The notes: generated by a model from the sequence alone, not told the origin. A stretch of 64,000 nucleotides of DNA from Membranihabitans marinus (GCF_021729155.1 NZ_JAJQYA010000006.1:62001-126000); one strand, 5' to 3'. Counted from the first letter of the stretch, positions 35,312 through 43,541 are shown. Made by a program: numbers and translations.

Positions 35312-37960
35312 TTAAAATTTCAATTTGAGGTATACATTGGTCGTTTGGCCCAGCTGGTGAACTTCTGTGGCAATAATATCACTCCTCAATGCAGTGGAGT
35401 TCGGTCTTGAACTGTATTGAATATAGTCTAAGTTTTGTCTGTTGAAGAGATTGAAGACATTGAGGCCAACTTCCATATTTACATTTTTGACCTTAAACAA
35501 ATAACCCCCACCTAGATCAAATCGATGATAATTGGGTAGGGAGGATAAAAATTGATGGTAGTCATAGCTGTTTCGGATGGGATTTCCGCGTTGTGTGATT
35601 GACGCTAAATCGATGTATGGATTGCCGCTGGCAAAGACATAGGCCGCGAATAATTTGATTTTTTGACTGGGAAAATAATCGACTATGGTTTTCCATTGAT
35701 GCCGGCTATCTTCTTTGTCAGGATAGCTTAGGTCTCGGTGGAAAAGTGATATTTCGTTGACCTTTTGAGACAAGGTATAGGTGTTGCTCGTTCTAAATTT
35801 TTTCCCATTATAGTTCAATTGTATGTCGATACCCTGAATTTTGTCTTGACCATTGATCAAGGCTTTTGAGCTCTGGGGCAATGCGTTGGGGAGATTTAAA
35901 TCGAGTTGGTATTCGATTAATAAATTCTGTGCAGTATTGGATACCGACTTGTAAAAACCTTCTATTGTAGCCGACCATTTAGGTTTGGACCACATGATTT
36001 TTGTCGACCACTGATGTGCGTGGGCAATATTAATGTTTTCTTCATCGGCTAGCACCCAATAAGGAGTAGACTTACCAGAGAGATCTTCATTTTCGATCAG
36101 TTGGGCAAATTGGTGATAGTTGCCATATCCCGTAGACAGTATAATTTCGTCGTTGAGTTGGTAGGAAAGTTGAAGTCGCGGTGAAAAATGAAGGCTGGAG
36201 TTGACCTGGTATTGACTGAGACGCAGACCGGTGTATAGCTTCCATCGATCACTGATGTTGTAGTGGTATTCACCAAAGATGGAGAATATATTGGCCGTTT
36301 GATGGAGTAATTTATCTTGACCCAGATTGTCGCTGTTGGCCTTTAGTGACTCGATTTCCATACCTAGGGATAGTTTTTTATGGCGCTTACGGATAATTTC
36401 AATCTCTGATTGAAATTTTCTCGACAATATGGTATTCGAAAGAGATCGGTTATTGGTAATCATTACGTCATCTCTGTTTTCCGACCGAAAGCTGAATTCA
36501 TTGATAAAGTCTGTATTCGACGACAATTTACTTTCGGTGTAAAGAGATTTGAAAGTGAGTTGTGGAGACCATTCACTGAGGTATTGCAATGAGTATCCAT
36601 TGTTTTTCCACCTTCCCGATTCCCCGATGGTTTCTTCTATATTGAAACTGACCAGTCCGTTGACTCTTCCTCTAGTTTGGCTGTTGTTAGAGCGGTAACC
36701 GTAATTGTCTACAGCATTGAAGTAAGAAAATTGTAACTGATTTTTTCTATTTATTTGCCAATATAATTTTCCAAAATAATCTTGAAAAGAATAGTCAGGT
36801 TGAAAAGCTTGGGCATAATCTTCATCAGATAAGTTGGATTTAATTCTTGGAGTAATGGATTTTTGGGCCAATAAATCGTAGGAGGGATCAGTTACAAAGT
36901 CTGATGTAGTTTTGCGAGCGGAAAATAAGACTTTTAGTTTATCGGTGATGGGAATGGTTGTGGTAATATCGGAAGTGAGCAGGCCAATGTTGATGGTGGT
37001 ATTAAAATTGGACTGAATTATATTGTCGGTTTGAAAGGCCACCACTCCAGAGGTTTTTCCTCCGTAAATGGATGGAAATACGGTTTTGTAAATCTGATAG
37101 TCGTCAATATACTCAGAGTTGATATTTGAAAAAAGTCCGACCATGTGTTGAGCCGTCCACAGGGTTATGCCATCGAGACTTATTAAGCTCTCATCGGCAT
37201 CGCCACCTCTAATCTGAATCCCAGACGCCTGATCTTTGTGCGCCGTGATGCCGGGTAATCTTTTTATGTCTCGGACAAGATCGCCATCGATGTCTAAGAA
37301 TTGAGATGTACTATCGGAATTTCTTTTTTTGAGACCTGATTGGTCGTCGGCAAGATCGAAGGACTGATCGACAATGATCATGCCAGATATGTATTCTTGT
37401 TTGGGCTGTAGGACGATGTGTTCCAGATCGATTTTAGTACTTTTAGAGAGCTTTACAATGAGGGGGGAGTACCCCACGTAGGAAATTTCAATGTATCCTT
37501 CAGCACTTTTGTCGGTATTTAAAGTGAATTGACCTTGGGTATCGGCATAGCAACCATAATGACTGTTCATCAATCGAATGGTGGCAAAGGGTAGGGCAGA
37601 ACCATCGGGGGCCAATATTTGTCCCGAAATAACTTGAGATTTCGAATGAGGAATTTCTCGCAATAGAATTTCTTTACCTTTTTTCTTAAATTCTAAATTG
37701 GTATTGGCGAGAATGGCTTTTAAAAAAGCATTAAAATCGTTTTCCCGAATGTGATGATGGCTTAGTCTGATGGAGTCGACCAAGGTGTTGTCATAGGCGA
37801 AAAGTAGTTGATAGGTCGATTCGAGTTGATGTAATACATCGGATAATTGGCGGCTGTCTTCTATTGTCATTTCAAATGCATAGTCAGTGGACTGGGCAAA
37901 AGAGACATTAGTATGGAGGAGTAGTACAAAAGAAATATAGGATATAAGGTTTTTATTCAT
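35312..37960 (-). CDS. TonB-dependent receptor with STN and carboxypeptidase-like domains
   Basis: 882 residues. A signal peptide (to VSFAQ) precedes an STN domain (about 25-105; 'QLSDVLHQLESTYQLLFAYD'), a CarboxypepD-regulatory sandwich (about 112-195; 'GSALPFATIRLMNSHYGCYA'), a plug (about 215-320; 'LPGITAHKDQASGIQIRGGD') and a beta-barrel ending in LKLKF. The IRGGD-type plug motif is that of ferric-siderophore/FecA-like receptors in Bacteroidota rather than SusC. It is the last gene of a sigma-metallopeptidase-FecR operon and overlaps fecR by 8 nt, so it is a cell-surface signalling receptor. Confidence 0.93.
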   Translation of the reverse strand: MNKNLISYISFVLLLHTNVSFAQSTDYAFEMTIEDSRQLSDVLHQLESTYQLLFAYDNTLVDSIRLSHHHIRENDFNAFLKAILANTNLEFKKKGKEILLREIPHSKSQVISGQILAPDGSALPFATIRLMNSHYGCYADTQGQFTLNTDKSAEGYIEISYVGYSPLIVKLSKSTKIDLEHIVLQPKQEYISGMIIVDQSFDLADDQSGLKKRNSDSTSQFLDIDGDLVRDIKRLPGITAHKDQASGIQIRGGDADESLISLDGITLWTAQHMVGLFSNINSEYIDDYQIYKTVFPSIYGGKTSGVVAFQTDNIIQSNFNTTINIGLLTSDITTTIPITDKLKVLFSARKTTSDFVTDPSYDLLAQKSITPRIKSNLSDEDYAQAFQPDYSFQDYFGKLYWQINRKNQLQFSYFNAVDNYGYRSNNSQTRGRVNGLVSFNIEETIGESGRWKNNGYSLQYLSEWSPQLTFKSLYTESKLSSNTDFINEFSFRSENRDDVMITNNRSLSNTILSRKFQSEIEIIRKRHKKLSLGMEIESLKANSDNLGQDKLLHQTANIFSIFGEYHYNISDRWKLYTGLRLSQYQVNSSLHFSPRLQLSYQLNDEIILSTGYGNYHQFAQLIENEDLSGKSTPYWVLADEENINIAHAHQWSTKIMWSKPKWSATIEGFYKSVSNTAQNLLIEYQLDLNLPNALPQSSKALINGQDKIQGIDIQLNYNGKKFRTSNTYTLSQKVNEISLFHRDLSYPDKEDSRHQWKTIVDYFPSQKIKLFAAYVFASGNPYIDLASITQRGNPIRNSYDYHQFLSSLPNYHRFDLGGGYLFKVKNVNMEVGLNVFNLFNRQNLDYIQYSSRPNSTALRSDIIATEVHQLGQTTNVYLKLKF

Positions 37961-38906
37961 CTACATTTTTAATGGTTACGCGATTGCCATGGATAACATA
38001 CTGTAAATTTAAAGGCCAACAGACATTTGATAAAGCTTTTTCAAGGTCATTGCGTTCGAAAAACCCAGTATATTTCATATGTTTTAAATGTTCGGGTATT
38101 TCGATGTTTACCTTGTATTGTCTTTCCATTTCTGCGAACACTTCTTCTACAGGCATATTATCAAAACGGAAAAAACCATTCATCCATTGTGATTGAGCTG
38201 CCGTGTCGAAAGTGGTTTTAGCATTGTTGTAGAAGGTCGAATACATTTCTCCTGGAAGTAAGATGTTGTCATTTTTATTGACTTGAACACTTACTTTGCC
38301 TGTATAGCATCGAACGATGTAATTTTCTTGTCGGGCATAGACGGTAAAGGTGGTTCCCAATACTTTGGTACTACCCTGTTTGCTATCTACGGTAAAGTCA
38401 GATCCTTTGGCTACATTGAAGTAGGCTTCTCCACTTAAATCTACTCGACGATCTAAATTCCAGTTGCGTTTATTGAAAGAAATAGAAGATTCACTGTTGA
38501 GCAATACTGTACTATTGTCTGGAAGACTGACTAATTGGGTTTGGCCTTGGGCGGTATAGAAGGTGGTGTTGTAAAACAATGTATTGATTCCTAGGTAGAT
38601 AAGTAGTAGTAGGGAAGCGGCAATAGAGGTCCAGTATATAAGTTTCCTAGTTTTCGATGGTTGATGAACTTCTATGTTCTGGTTAATTTTTTCCCATATG
38701 GCAGCCGGGGCATTGGGGTCTATATTGGGAGTTTCTATTTTTAAATGCGCAACAATGAGTTGTGCTTCTTCAAATATCTCTTTTTGATGAGGTTGGTCAT
38801 GTATAATCGATTGCCATTTGGCTACATCTTCGGGGTTGGATTGTAGGACAAAGCTTTTAAAAGATTTGTCTGATATTAATTCTTCAATGGTATAGTTTTT
38901 ATTCAT
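37953..38906 (-). CDS. FecR-type anti-sigma factor
   Basis: 317 residues. The N-terminal cytoplasmic part (about 85 residues) is followed by one transmembrane helix (LIYWTSIAASLLLLIYLGI). The FecR periplasmic domain carries 'VSLPDNSTVLLNSESSISFN' and 'STKVLGTTFTVYARQENYIV', and a C-terminal DUF4974 runs from 'GFFRFDNMPVEEVFAEMERQ'. It overlaps the receptor gene by 8 nt and starts 6 nt after the HExxH lipoprotein. It regulates the ECF sigma at the head of this operon. Confidence 0.94.
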   Translation of the reverse strand: MNKNYTIEELISDKSFKSFVLQSNPEDVAKWQSIIHDQPHQKEIFEEAQLIVAHLKIETPNIDPNAPAAIWEKINQNIEVHQPSKTRKLIYWTSIAASLLLLIYLGINTLFYNTTFYTAQGQTQLVSLPDNSTVLLNSESSISFNKRNWNLDRRVDLSGEAYFNVAKGSDFTVDSKQGSTKVLGTTFTVYARQENYIVRCYTGKVSVQVNKNDNILLPGEMYSTFYNNAKTTFDTAAQSQWMNGFFRFDNMPVEEVFAEMERQYKVNIEIPEHLKHMKYTGFFERNDLEKALSNVCWPLNLQYVIHGNRVTIKNVDE

Positions 38907-38912
38907 TCCCTT

Positions 38913-39392
38913 CTATTTTATATCGAACAATTCATCGATGAATTCCGATCTATTTCGCGAATTGTAGATGTTTCTACAGTCCGAAGTCCCACTATTCATA
39001 ATGCTTACACAGGCGCCGAATTCGTTTTTGTTGTCATTGTGTAATTTCTCGAGGTAACAATGTCCCAATTCGTGGAACACAAGATATTCTTTTTCAAGCT
39101 CACTGGCTCGATTCCAATAATTTTGGTCGAGGGTGATTTTTCTGGGTTGATCCGGAGAATAACTACATTGACCTACCGTATTGTCGGGGAGGTCAGCAAA
39201 TTCTCCATATATATTTTTTGAATCTACATCGTAATTGAGACCGCGCTGGAGGGCTTCTTCCTCGAAGGCTTTGAAATAGGACTGGATTTCGTCGGGAGAT
39301 TCCACAAGAGAGTCGGCAATGATATCGTCTTCATAACAGCCGGTGAGTGAAATAAAAATCGCCAATACTGTGATATTTGTCAGATTCTTCAT
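38913..39392 (-). CDS. Lipoprotein with zinc metallopeptidase-like HExxH motif
   Basis: 159 residues from the ATG at 39392, whose ATGA overlaps the sigma-factor stop codon; a longer in-frame start at 39422 would spoil the signal. The lipobox is SLTGC (C19). A zincin motif H107-E108-L-G-H111 follows, with H118 (LEKLH) 6 residues later as a possible third ligand, and an SIMN Met-turn-like element (M132). The spacing HExxHx6H differs from the metzincin HExxHxxGxxH. The small size suggests a minimal peptidase or a zinc-binding sensor. It sits between sigma and FecR, unusual for a CSS operon, and may cut or sense something at the cell surface. Confidence 0.82.
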   Translation of the reverse strand: MKNLTNITVLAIFISLTGCYEDDIIADSLVESPDEIQSYFKAFEEEALQRGLNYDVDSKNIYGEFADLPDNTVGQCSYSPDQPRKITLDQNYWNRASELEKEYLVFHELGHCYLEKLHNDNKNEFGACVSIMNSGTSDCRNIYNSRNRSEFIDELFDIK

Positions 39393-39994
39393 AATGTGAT
39401 GTTTACAAGTAATAGAGACCACAGTTGGCTATATGTAATCATTTTTGAAAATAAAATGATTAGAATTATAGAAATCAGTGTTCGTAGGGCTGAAATTGCT
39501 CGGCTATAGAGGTTTCGAACTGACTGGTATTGCATATTCATGATCTGAGCAATTTCCTCATAGTCCATGCCTTCAAAGTATTTGAGGTAGATAATTTCCT
39601 TTTGTCGATGACTGAGTTGGTCGATTTTGGATTTAAGTATGGCAATTTTCTCTTGATTTTCATCATTGACATTTTCATCGTCAATATAGATGGCTGCATC
39701 AAAAATATAGTTTTCATCAGTAGAATCGACACGGTTGTGATAAGATGAATTAACTTTTCTAATGATTTTTCGTTTCAAACTCGACATGAGGTAGGCCTTT
39801 ATGCTTTGGACTTCGCTCAGGTTTTCGCGGTTTGTCCATATACTGGTAAATATTTCTTGAATGGCATCTTCGACAAGGTTGGTATCCTTGGAAAATTTCT
39901 GACCATAGGCCAGTAGCAATTGTATATGAGATTCATATACTCTTTTTAATGCTTGATTGTCGCCCCTTCTTATATGGTTCCAGTCTTTATTCAT
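39389..39994 (-). CDS. ECF-type RNA polymerase sigma factor
   Basis: 201 residues. Region 2 is at about 18-90 ('NLVEDAIQEIFTSIWTNREN', 'IKAYLMSSLKRKIIRKVNSS'), and region 4 at about 120-175 with HRQKEIIYLKYFEGMDYEEI and the HTH ending 'MNMQYQSVRNLYSRAISALR'. The C-terminus is hydrophobic. It is the first gene of the four-gene operon sigma, HExxH lipoprotein, FecR and TonB receptor; its TGA overlaps the next ATG by 4 nt. Presumably the FecR protein holds it inactive until the receptor signals. Confidence 0.93.
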   Translation of the reverse strand: MNKDWNHIRRGDNQALKRVYESHIQLLLAYGQKFSKDTNLVEDAIQEIFTSIWTNRENLSEVQSIKAYLMSSLKRKIIRKVNSSYHNRVDSTDENYIFDAAIYIDDENVNDENQEKIAILKSKIDQLSHRQKEIIYLKYFEGMDYEEIAQIMNMQYQSVRNLYSRAISALRTLISIILIILFSKMITYSQLWSLLLVNITL

Positions 39995-40142
39995 ACTTGA
40001 TTAAAACTAGGCTATCTCAATGGAAATTTTCTAAAGGAATAATATTTTTTTAAATTTTTTTTTGGGAAACTGAGTACAAAATCTAAAGTGCTGTCTTTAT
40101 CTCCATGAACATTTATTCAATCTATCTAAAAAAATACTAATT

Positions 40143-40844
40143 ATGAATTTATCCAAATTGAGTTTTTTTGCATTAATGCTTTCCCTATTAATGATTTCGT
40201 GTACCGAGGGCGTCGTCAATACAACTGAGGATCTCACGCTAACCGATGAAGAATTGGCCGAGGGGCAAATTAATGACATGTGTGCTAGTTCGTGTTTTGA
40301 CCTCGTATTTCCCTTGTCCATGAATTTTCCCGATGGAACTACTGCAACATTTGATGATGTAGATACCATGAGATCTTCTTTATTGGAATGGAGAAGAGCC
40401 AATATTGGCGAATATGAAACATGGCCTGAGTTGGTGTATCCTATATCTGTGATATTGGATGATGAAACCGAATCGGAAATTGCCAGTGCCGAAGAGTTTA
40501 AAGCTTTAATAGCAGAATGTAAGCCCTTTGGTCGTAAAGGTAAGCGAGCAGGAAAGGGAATTAAAGATAAGATAAGAGATAAAATAAGCCTTGATTCGTG
40601 TTTTACTTTTGTCTATCCGATTTCATTTGCTTTTCCCGATGGCAGTGAGGTCGCCTATGATAGTGGCAGTGAAGTATTGGAGGGATTAAAAGCATGGAAG
40701 GAGACTGCCGGTGAAGATGAGGAAGGTCAACCCGAATTGGTATATCCTATTTCGGTGACTTTGGCTGATGGAACAGTGCAGGAATTGGCGTCTGCTGAGG
40801 AAATCAAAGCCCTTAGAGAGACTTGTAGACCTGATCGAAGATAG
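40143..40844 (+). CDS. Lipoprotein with two tandem ~79-residue repeats
   Basis: 233 residues with a lipobox LLMISC (C20). Two homologous units (about 50-127 and 151-229) each carry 'SCF.(L/F)V(F/Y)P(L/I)S..FPDG', then 'PELVYPISV.L.D' and '(E/A)IASAEE.KAL..(E)C', so each has two YPIS-type strands and two Cys. The units are joined by a basic linker (RKGKRAGKGIKDKIRDK). The duplication appears recent. No family with known function was recognised; beta-rich surface lipoprotein is the safest call. It stands alone between a divergent sigma gene and a long intergenic region. Confidence 0.82.
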   Translation: MNLSKLSFFALMLSLLMISCTEGVVNTTEDLTLTDEELAEGQINDMCASSCFDLVFPLSMNFPDGTTATFDDVDTMRSSLLEWRRANIGEYETWPELVYPISVILDDETESEIASAEEFKALIAECKPFGRKGKRAGKGIKDKIRDKISLDSCFTFVYPISFAFPDGSEVAYDSGSEVLEGLKAWKETAGEDEEGQPELVYPISVTLADGTVQELASAEEIKALRETCRPDRR

Positions 40845-40870
40845 ATTTTATAAAACGCAATTGATATAAG
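40845..40870. repeat. ATACCAATTGC-family element fragment
   Basis: TTTTATAAAACGCAATTGAT followed by ATAAG, directly after the stop of the tandem-repeat lipoprotein; related to the copies at 2535 and 40903. Confidence 0.4.
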
Positions 40871-40902
40871 AGGCAATGCTATCTATTTTATATAGGTCTT
40901 TA

Positions 40903-41003
40903 ATACCAAATGTGATTTGTAATGTCGGTTAAGATTTTGAAGGTATTTGATGTTAGACGAGGCTAATCTAAATATAACCGACAATTATAACCGCAATTGG
41001 TAT
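40903..41003. repeat. ATACCAATTGC-family inverted-repeat element, fullest copy
   Basis: Two 29-nt imperfect inverted arms (40903-40931 and 40975-41003) agree at most positions. Each carries ATACCAA at the outer end and TGTCGGTTA at the inner end, around a 43-nt loop that itself has a small TTAG/CTAA stem. This could be a MITE or a structured RNA. Confidence 0.55.
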
Positions 41004-41044
41004 AAGTATTGGATGCGATGTGGATAGCATCCGCGATTGGTTTA

Positions 41045-41072
41045 GGGGGGCAGATTGCTCCCCTTTTTTTTT
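41045..41072 (+). terminator. Strong Rho-independent terminator
   Basis: GGGGGGCA (41045-41052) pairs with TGCTCCCC (41056-41063) around a 3-nt loop and is followed by nine T. It ends the transcript of the upstream lipoprotein or of a small RNA starting after 40900. A second hairpin, GGATGC/GCATCC, lies just before it at 41011-41032. Confidence 0.85.
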
Positions 41073-41313
41073 GAACGCCTGGCTATAGATAAATGCTCTT
41101 TAGATGTGTTTTTGTTGGTTTTTTGCCTTGAATGCAATTTTTATTCTTTTTGAGTGTTGTTTAAGGCTGGTTGGTGATTTAATATTCTATATTATATTCG
41201 ATTGCGAAATAATTAATTTTCGTACTTAATTTTAGGTGTTGATTATAAATATTTCAATAATAAGGCTATTATAATAGCAATATTGTATATAATTAATCTT
41301 TTTCTTATTATTA

Positions 41314-41346
41314 TTTGAATTTCTTACTTAGTTTATTGTATATTTG
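41314..41346 (+). promoter_or_regulatory. Promoter-like motif of the tRNA-like RNA gene
   Basis: TTTG at 41314-41317, 21-nt spacer, TATATTTG at 41339-41346 (exact TAnnTTTG). Transcription would start about 7 nt further on, leaving a roughly 30-nt leader before the acceptor stem at 41384. Confidence 0.5.
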
Positions 41347-41383
41347 TCAACGTAATCAATAAGATGGTTATTTAATAACATAC

Positions 41384-41549
41384 TGTGAGGTGACGAAATA
41401 GGCAGCCGTGCCCTCTTGTCTCGAGGGTGGAGATCACGGAATAAACTAGATATAATGGCTTTTTCTTTAGATTTAAGTCTAGGGTTGACCACTGAAATTG
41501 TATCTCAGCTAACCGCTCTGTGTAGGTTCGATTCCTACTCTCACAGCCA
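41384..41549 (+). ncRNA. Unusual tRNA-like RNA with large variable-region insert
   Basis: The 166 nt fold into a tRNA frame. The acceptor stem is 7 bp (TGTGAGG 41384-41390 with TCTCACA 41539-41545). The D-stem is 3 bp (ACG/CGT) with AAATAGGCAGC in the loop, G18G19 present. The anticodon stem is a perfect CCCTC/GAGGG, 41411-41427, with loop TTGTCTC and anticodon GUC. The T-arm is GTAGG-TTCGATT-CCTAC (41522-41538), followed by discriminator G41546 and encoded CCA. Between anticodon stem and T-arm are 94 nt instead of 4-20. They can form nested stems GAGAT/ATCTC and CTAGA/TCTAG and contain an ATG-led frame of 32 codons. The D-arm resembles class II tRNA-Leu, while G73 resembles tRNA-Ser. I could not match it to tmRNA. 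Confidence 0.7.
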
Positions 41550-41550
41550 A

Positions 41551-41585
41551 TAAAGGCCGAACATCACATTGATGTTCGGCCTTTA
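41551..41585 (+). terminator. Terminator of the tRNA-like RNA
   Basis: A perfect 16-bp stem TAAAGGCCGAACATCA/TGATGTTCGGCCTTTA with a 3-nt loop, beginning 1-2 nt after the CCA and followed by a T-rich stretch. It also lies in the path of the convergent LytTR operon. Confidence 0.88.
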
Positions 41586-41732
41586 TCATTTTATTATCTA
41601 GAGATTAGGCCTTGTAGTGATATTAGTGATGATTTCAACAAAAAGTAAATAAATGTTACTGTCGTTGGATTGTATAACAGGTGTGCCGTGATTTTGGACT
41701 CGGTTTTCTCGATAGGACAGTTTTCTTTGAAA

Positions 41733-42461
41733 TTAAAACACTCGCTTCATGACTTCCTCTTTGTAGCTGGCTCCTATGGGAAGTTTTTTATTGGCAATAT
41801 GTACCATGTTGCCCTCCAAGGCTGTAATGCGATGGATGGGTGCAATATAAGATTTATGTATTCTGATAAATTGATCAGCCGGCAATTCTTGTTCTAATTT
41901 TTTAAGGGAATTGAGGGACAATAATCGATGTCCTTCGGTGTGGAAGGCCACATATTCTTTCATGCTTTCGATGTATAAAATATCGCTGTAGAATATTCTA
42001 AAAACCTTAAATTCTGATTTGACTAAAACATAGTCTTTCTCTGGAACTTCATCCGATTGAATCTTTGATTGTTCAGGAATTTCACTGACTTTGTCCTGAT
42101 TTTCGAGTAATTTTCCAGCCTTGTTGACCGCTTGTAAAAACCGCTCAAAACGAAAGGGCTTTAACAAGTAGTCTACTACATCGAGCTCGTAACTTTCCAA
42201 GGCATATTCTTTATATGCCGTAGTAAATACCACAAGGGGCTTAACGGATAAGGTCTTTAAAAACTCTACTCCTGTAAGTTCTGGCATTTGAATGTCTAGG
42301 AAAATTAAATCAATTTGATTGCTTTGCAAATATTGCAGAGCTTCGATAGGATTTCGACACTTGCCAACTACTGTTAAGTGCGGCAATTTGCCGATATAGT
42401 GCTCTATTAAATTGCGAGCGGGTTCTTCATCGTCTACAATAAGGCAATTAATTATTTTCAT
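41733..42461 (-). CDS. LytTR-family response regulator
   Basis: 242 residues. The receiver domain (1-120) has the acidic pair D10-D11 (VDDEEPARNL), the phospho-acceptor Asp in IFLDIQMPELTG and the conserved Lys in LLKPF. The C-terminal LytTR DNA-binding domain (about 145-240) carries 'YIESMKEYVAFHTEGHRLLS' and 'LPADQFIRIHKSYIAPIHRI'. Such regulators bind direct repeats upstream of their targets. It overlaps the kinase gene by 4 nt. Likely targets are not visible. Confidence 0.95.
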   Translation of the reverse strand: MKIINCLIVDDEEPARNLIEHYIGKLPHLTVVGKCRNPIEALQYLQSNQIDLIFLDIQMPELTGVEFLKTLSVKPLVVFTTAYKEYALESYELDVVDYLLKPFRFERFLQAVNKAGKLLENQDKVSEIPEQSKIQSDEVPEKDYVLVKSEFKVFRIFYSDILYIESMKEYVAFHTEGHRLLSLNSLKKLEQELPADQFIRIHKSYIAPIHRITALEGNMVHIANKKLPIGASYKEEVMKRVF

Positions 42462-43510
42462 CGCACTATTAGTTTTAGATTCACTCGAAATTCATCCTCT
42501 GTTTTTACAATATTTAAGTCGTGAAGATTTCCTGGGTAGAGGAGGTGTAGCCTTTTTTTGATATTTTCTAAACCCACTCCGCCTACTTTGTCTACGGTAT
42601 ATGCTTGTTTAGGTAAGCTGTTGACTACATTAAGCATAATTTTATTCTCTTGGGTTTCAAAATTTATTCTGATAAATCCATTTAATTGATCTTCGATCTT
42701 ACTGTGTTTAAAGGCATTTTCTACAAAAGGAATAAATAACAAAGGGGCAATCATATAATTGGGATGATTGATATGGAGGTTTAATTTAACATCCATGCCC
42801 TGGCTATCTTTTAGCAATACCAAATTAACAAAATTTTCGATGTAATTGACTTCATTGCTTAGGGCTACCTTTTCTTCATTGGCATCGTAAACCATATAGC
42901 GCAAGATCTCAGACAATTGCATTACGCTGTCAGGGGTTTGCGGTGCTTGGACAATGGATAAACTATAAATGTTATTCAACGCATTAAACAAAAAATGTGG
43001 ATTGATCTGTGATTTAAGAAATTTAAGCTCGGTTTCTAACCGCTCTTTGTCCAATCGAATGGCTTCCTTTTCCTTTCTGTTGGCATATCGACTGATTTCT
43101 ATAAGGGTATTGCCCAGCCAAGCAATTAAAAATGGCAATGTTCGGGCCATCCATTTCATACTCAATAAAATCGGGCGTCTTCTGTTTCCTCCATCTCTGT
43201 GAACAGGGAATTTGCTAATATCTTCTGCCCATGGCCATACTTCATGGAAAAGTAACAATACCGTGAAGAAGAGAAGAGCCATTGCGCCAAAAATAAATAA
43301 TATAGGCTTTTTCTTAAAGTATAATTTGGGGAGTAAATATTTTTCATTGACCACAACGACTAGCGCTATACCTATAAAGGTTACTATTATTCGCCGAATC
43401 ATAAAATCGGGAAATGCAAATCCGTCGGTCAATGGAACGGTTACCAGAAACCAAGCGGCCCACCATAGAAGGATTTGGCCTAACAATTTATAATTTTTAC
43501 TGCCTGTCAT
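42458..43510 (-). CDS. LytS/YehU-type sensor histidine kinase
   Basis: 350 residues. Four transmembrane helices in the first 150 residues replace a dedicated sensor domain. The His_kinase domain then contains LKSQINPHFLFNALNNIYSL, the phosphorylated His in HFLFN, and the ATP-lid region with 'PLLFIPFVENAFKHS' and 'GGVGLENIKKRL'. It phosphorylates the LytTR regulator, whose ATG overlaps its TGA. A TACTTTTG -7 motif lies about 35 nt upstream of the start. Confidence 0.95.
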   Translation of the reverse strand: MTGSKNYKLLGQILLWWAAWFLVTVPLTDGFAFPDFMIRRIIVTFIGIALVVVVNEKYLLPKLYFKKKPILFIFGAMALLFFTVLLLFHEVWPWAEDISKFPVHRDGGNRRRPILLSMKWMARTLPFLIAWLGNTLIEISRYANRKEKEAIRLDKERLETELKFLKSQINPHFLFNALNNIYSLSIVQAPQTPDSVMQLSEILRYMVYDANEEKVALSNEVNYIENFVNLVLLKDSQGMDVKLNLHINHPNYMIAPLLFIPFVENAFKHSKIEDQLNGFIRINFETQENKIMLNVVNSLPKQAYTVDKVGGVGLENIKKRLHLLYPGNLHDLNIVKTEDEFRVNLKLIVR

Positions 43511-43541
43511 TTTACAAAGATGAATGCTTTATTTATTTATT

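Noticed and set aside
41384-41549. tmRNA
   Set aside because: Too short at 166 nt, closed anticodon stem-loop present, no resume codon or tag ending in ALAA, and no pseudoknot series. The 5' and 3' tRNA halves alone do not make a tmRNA.
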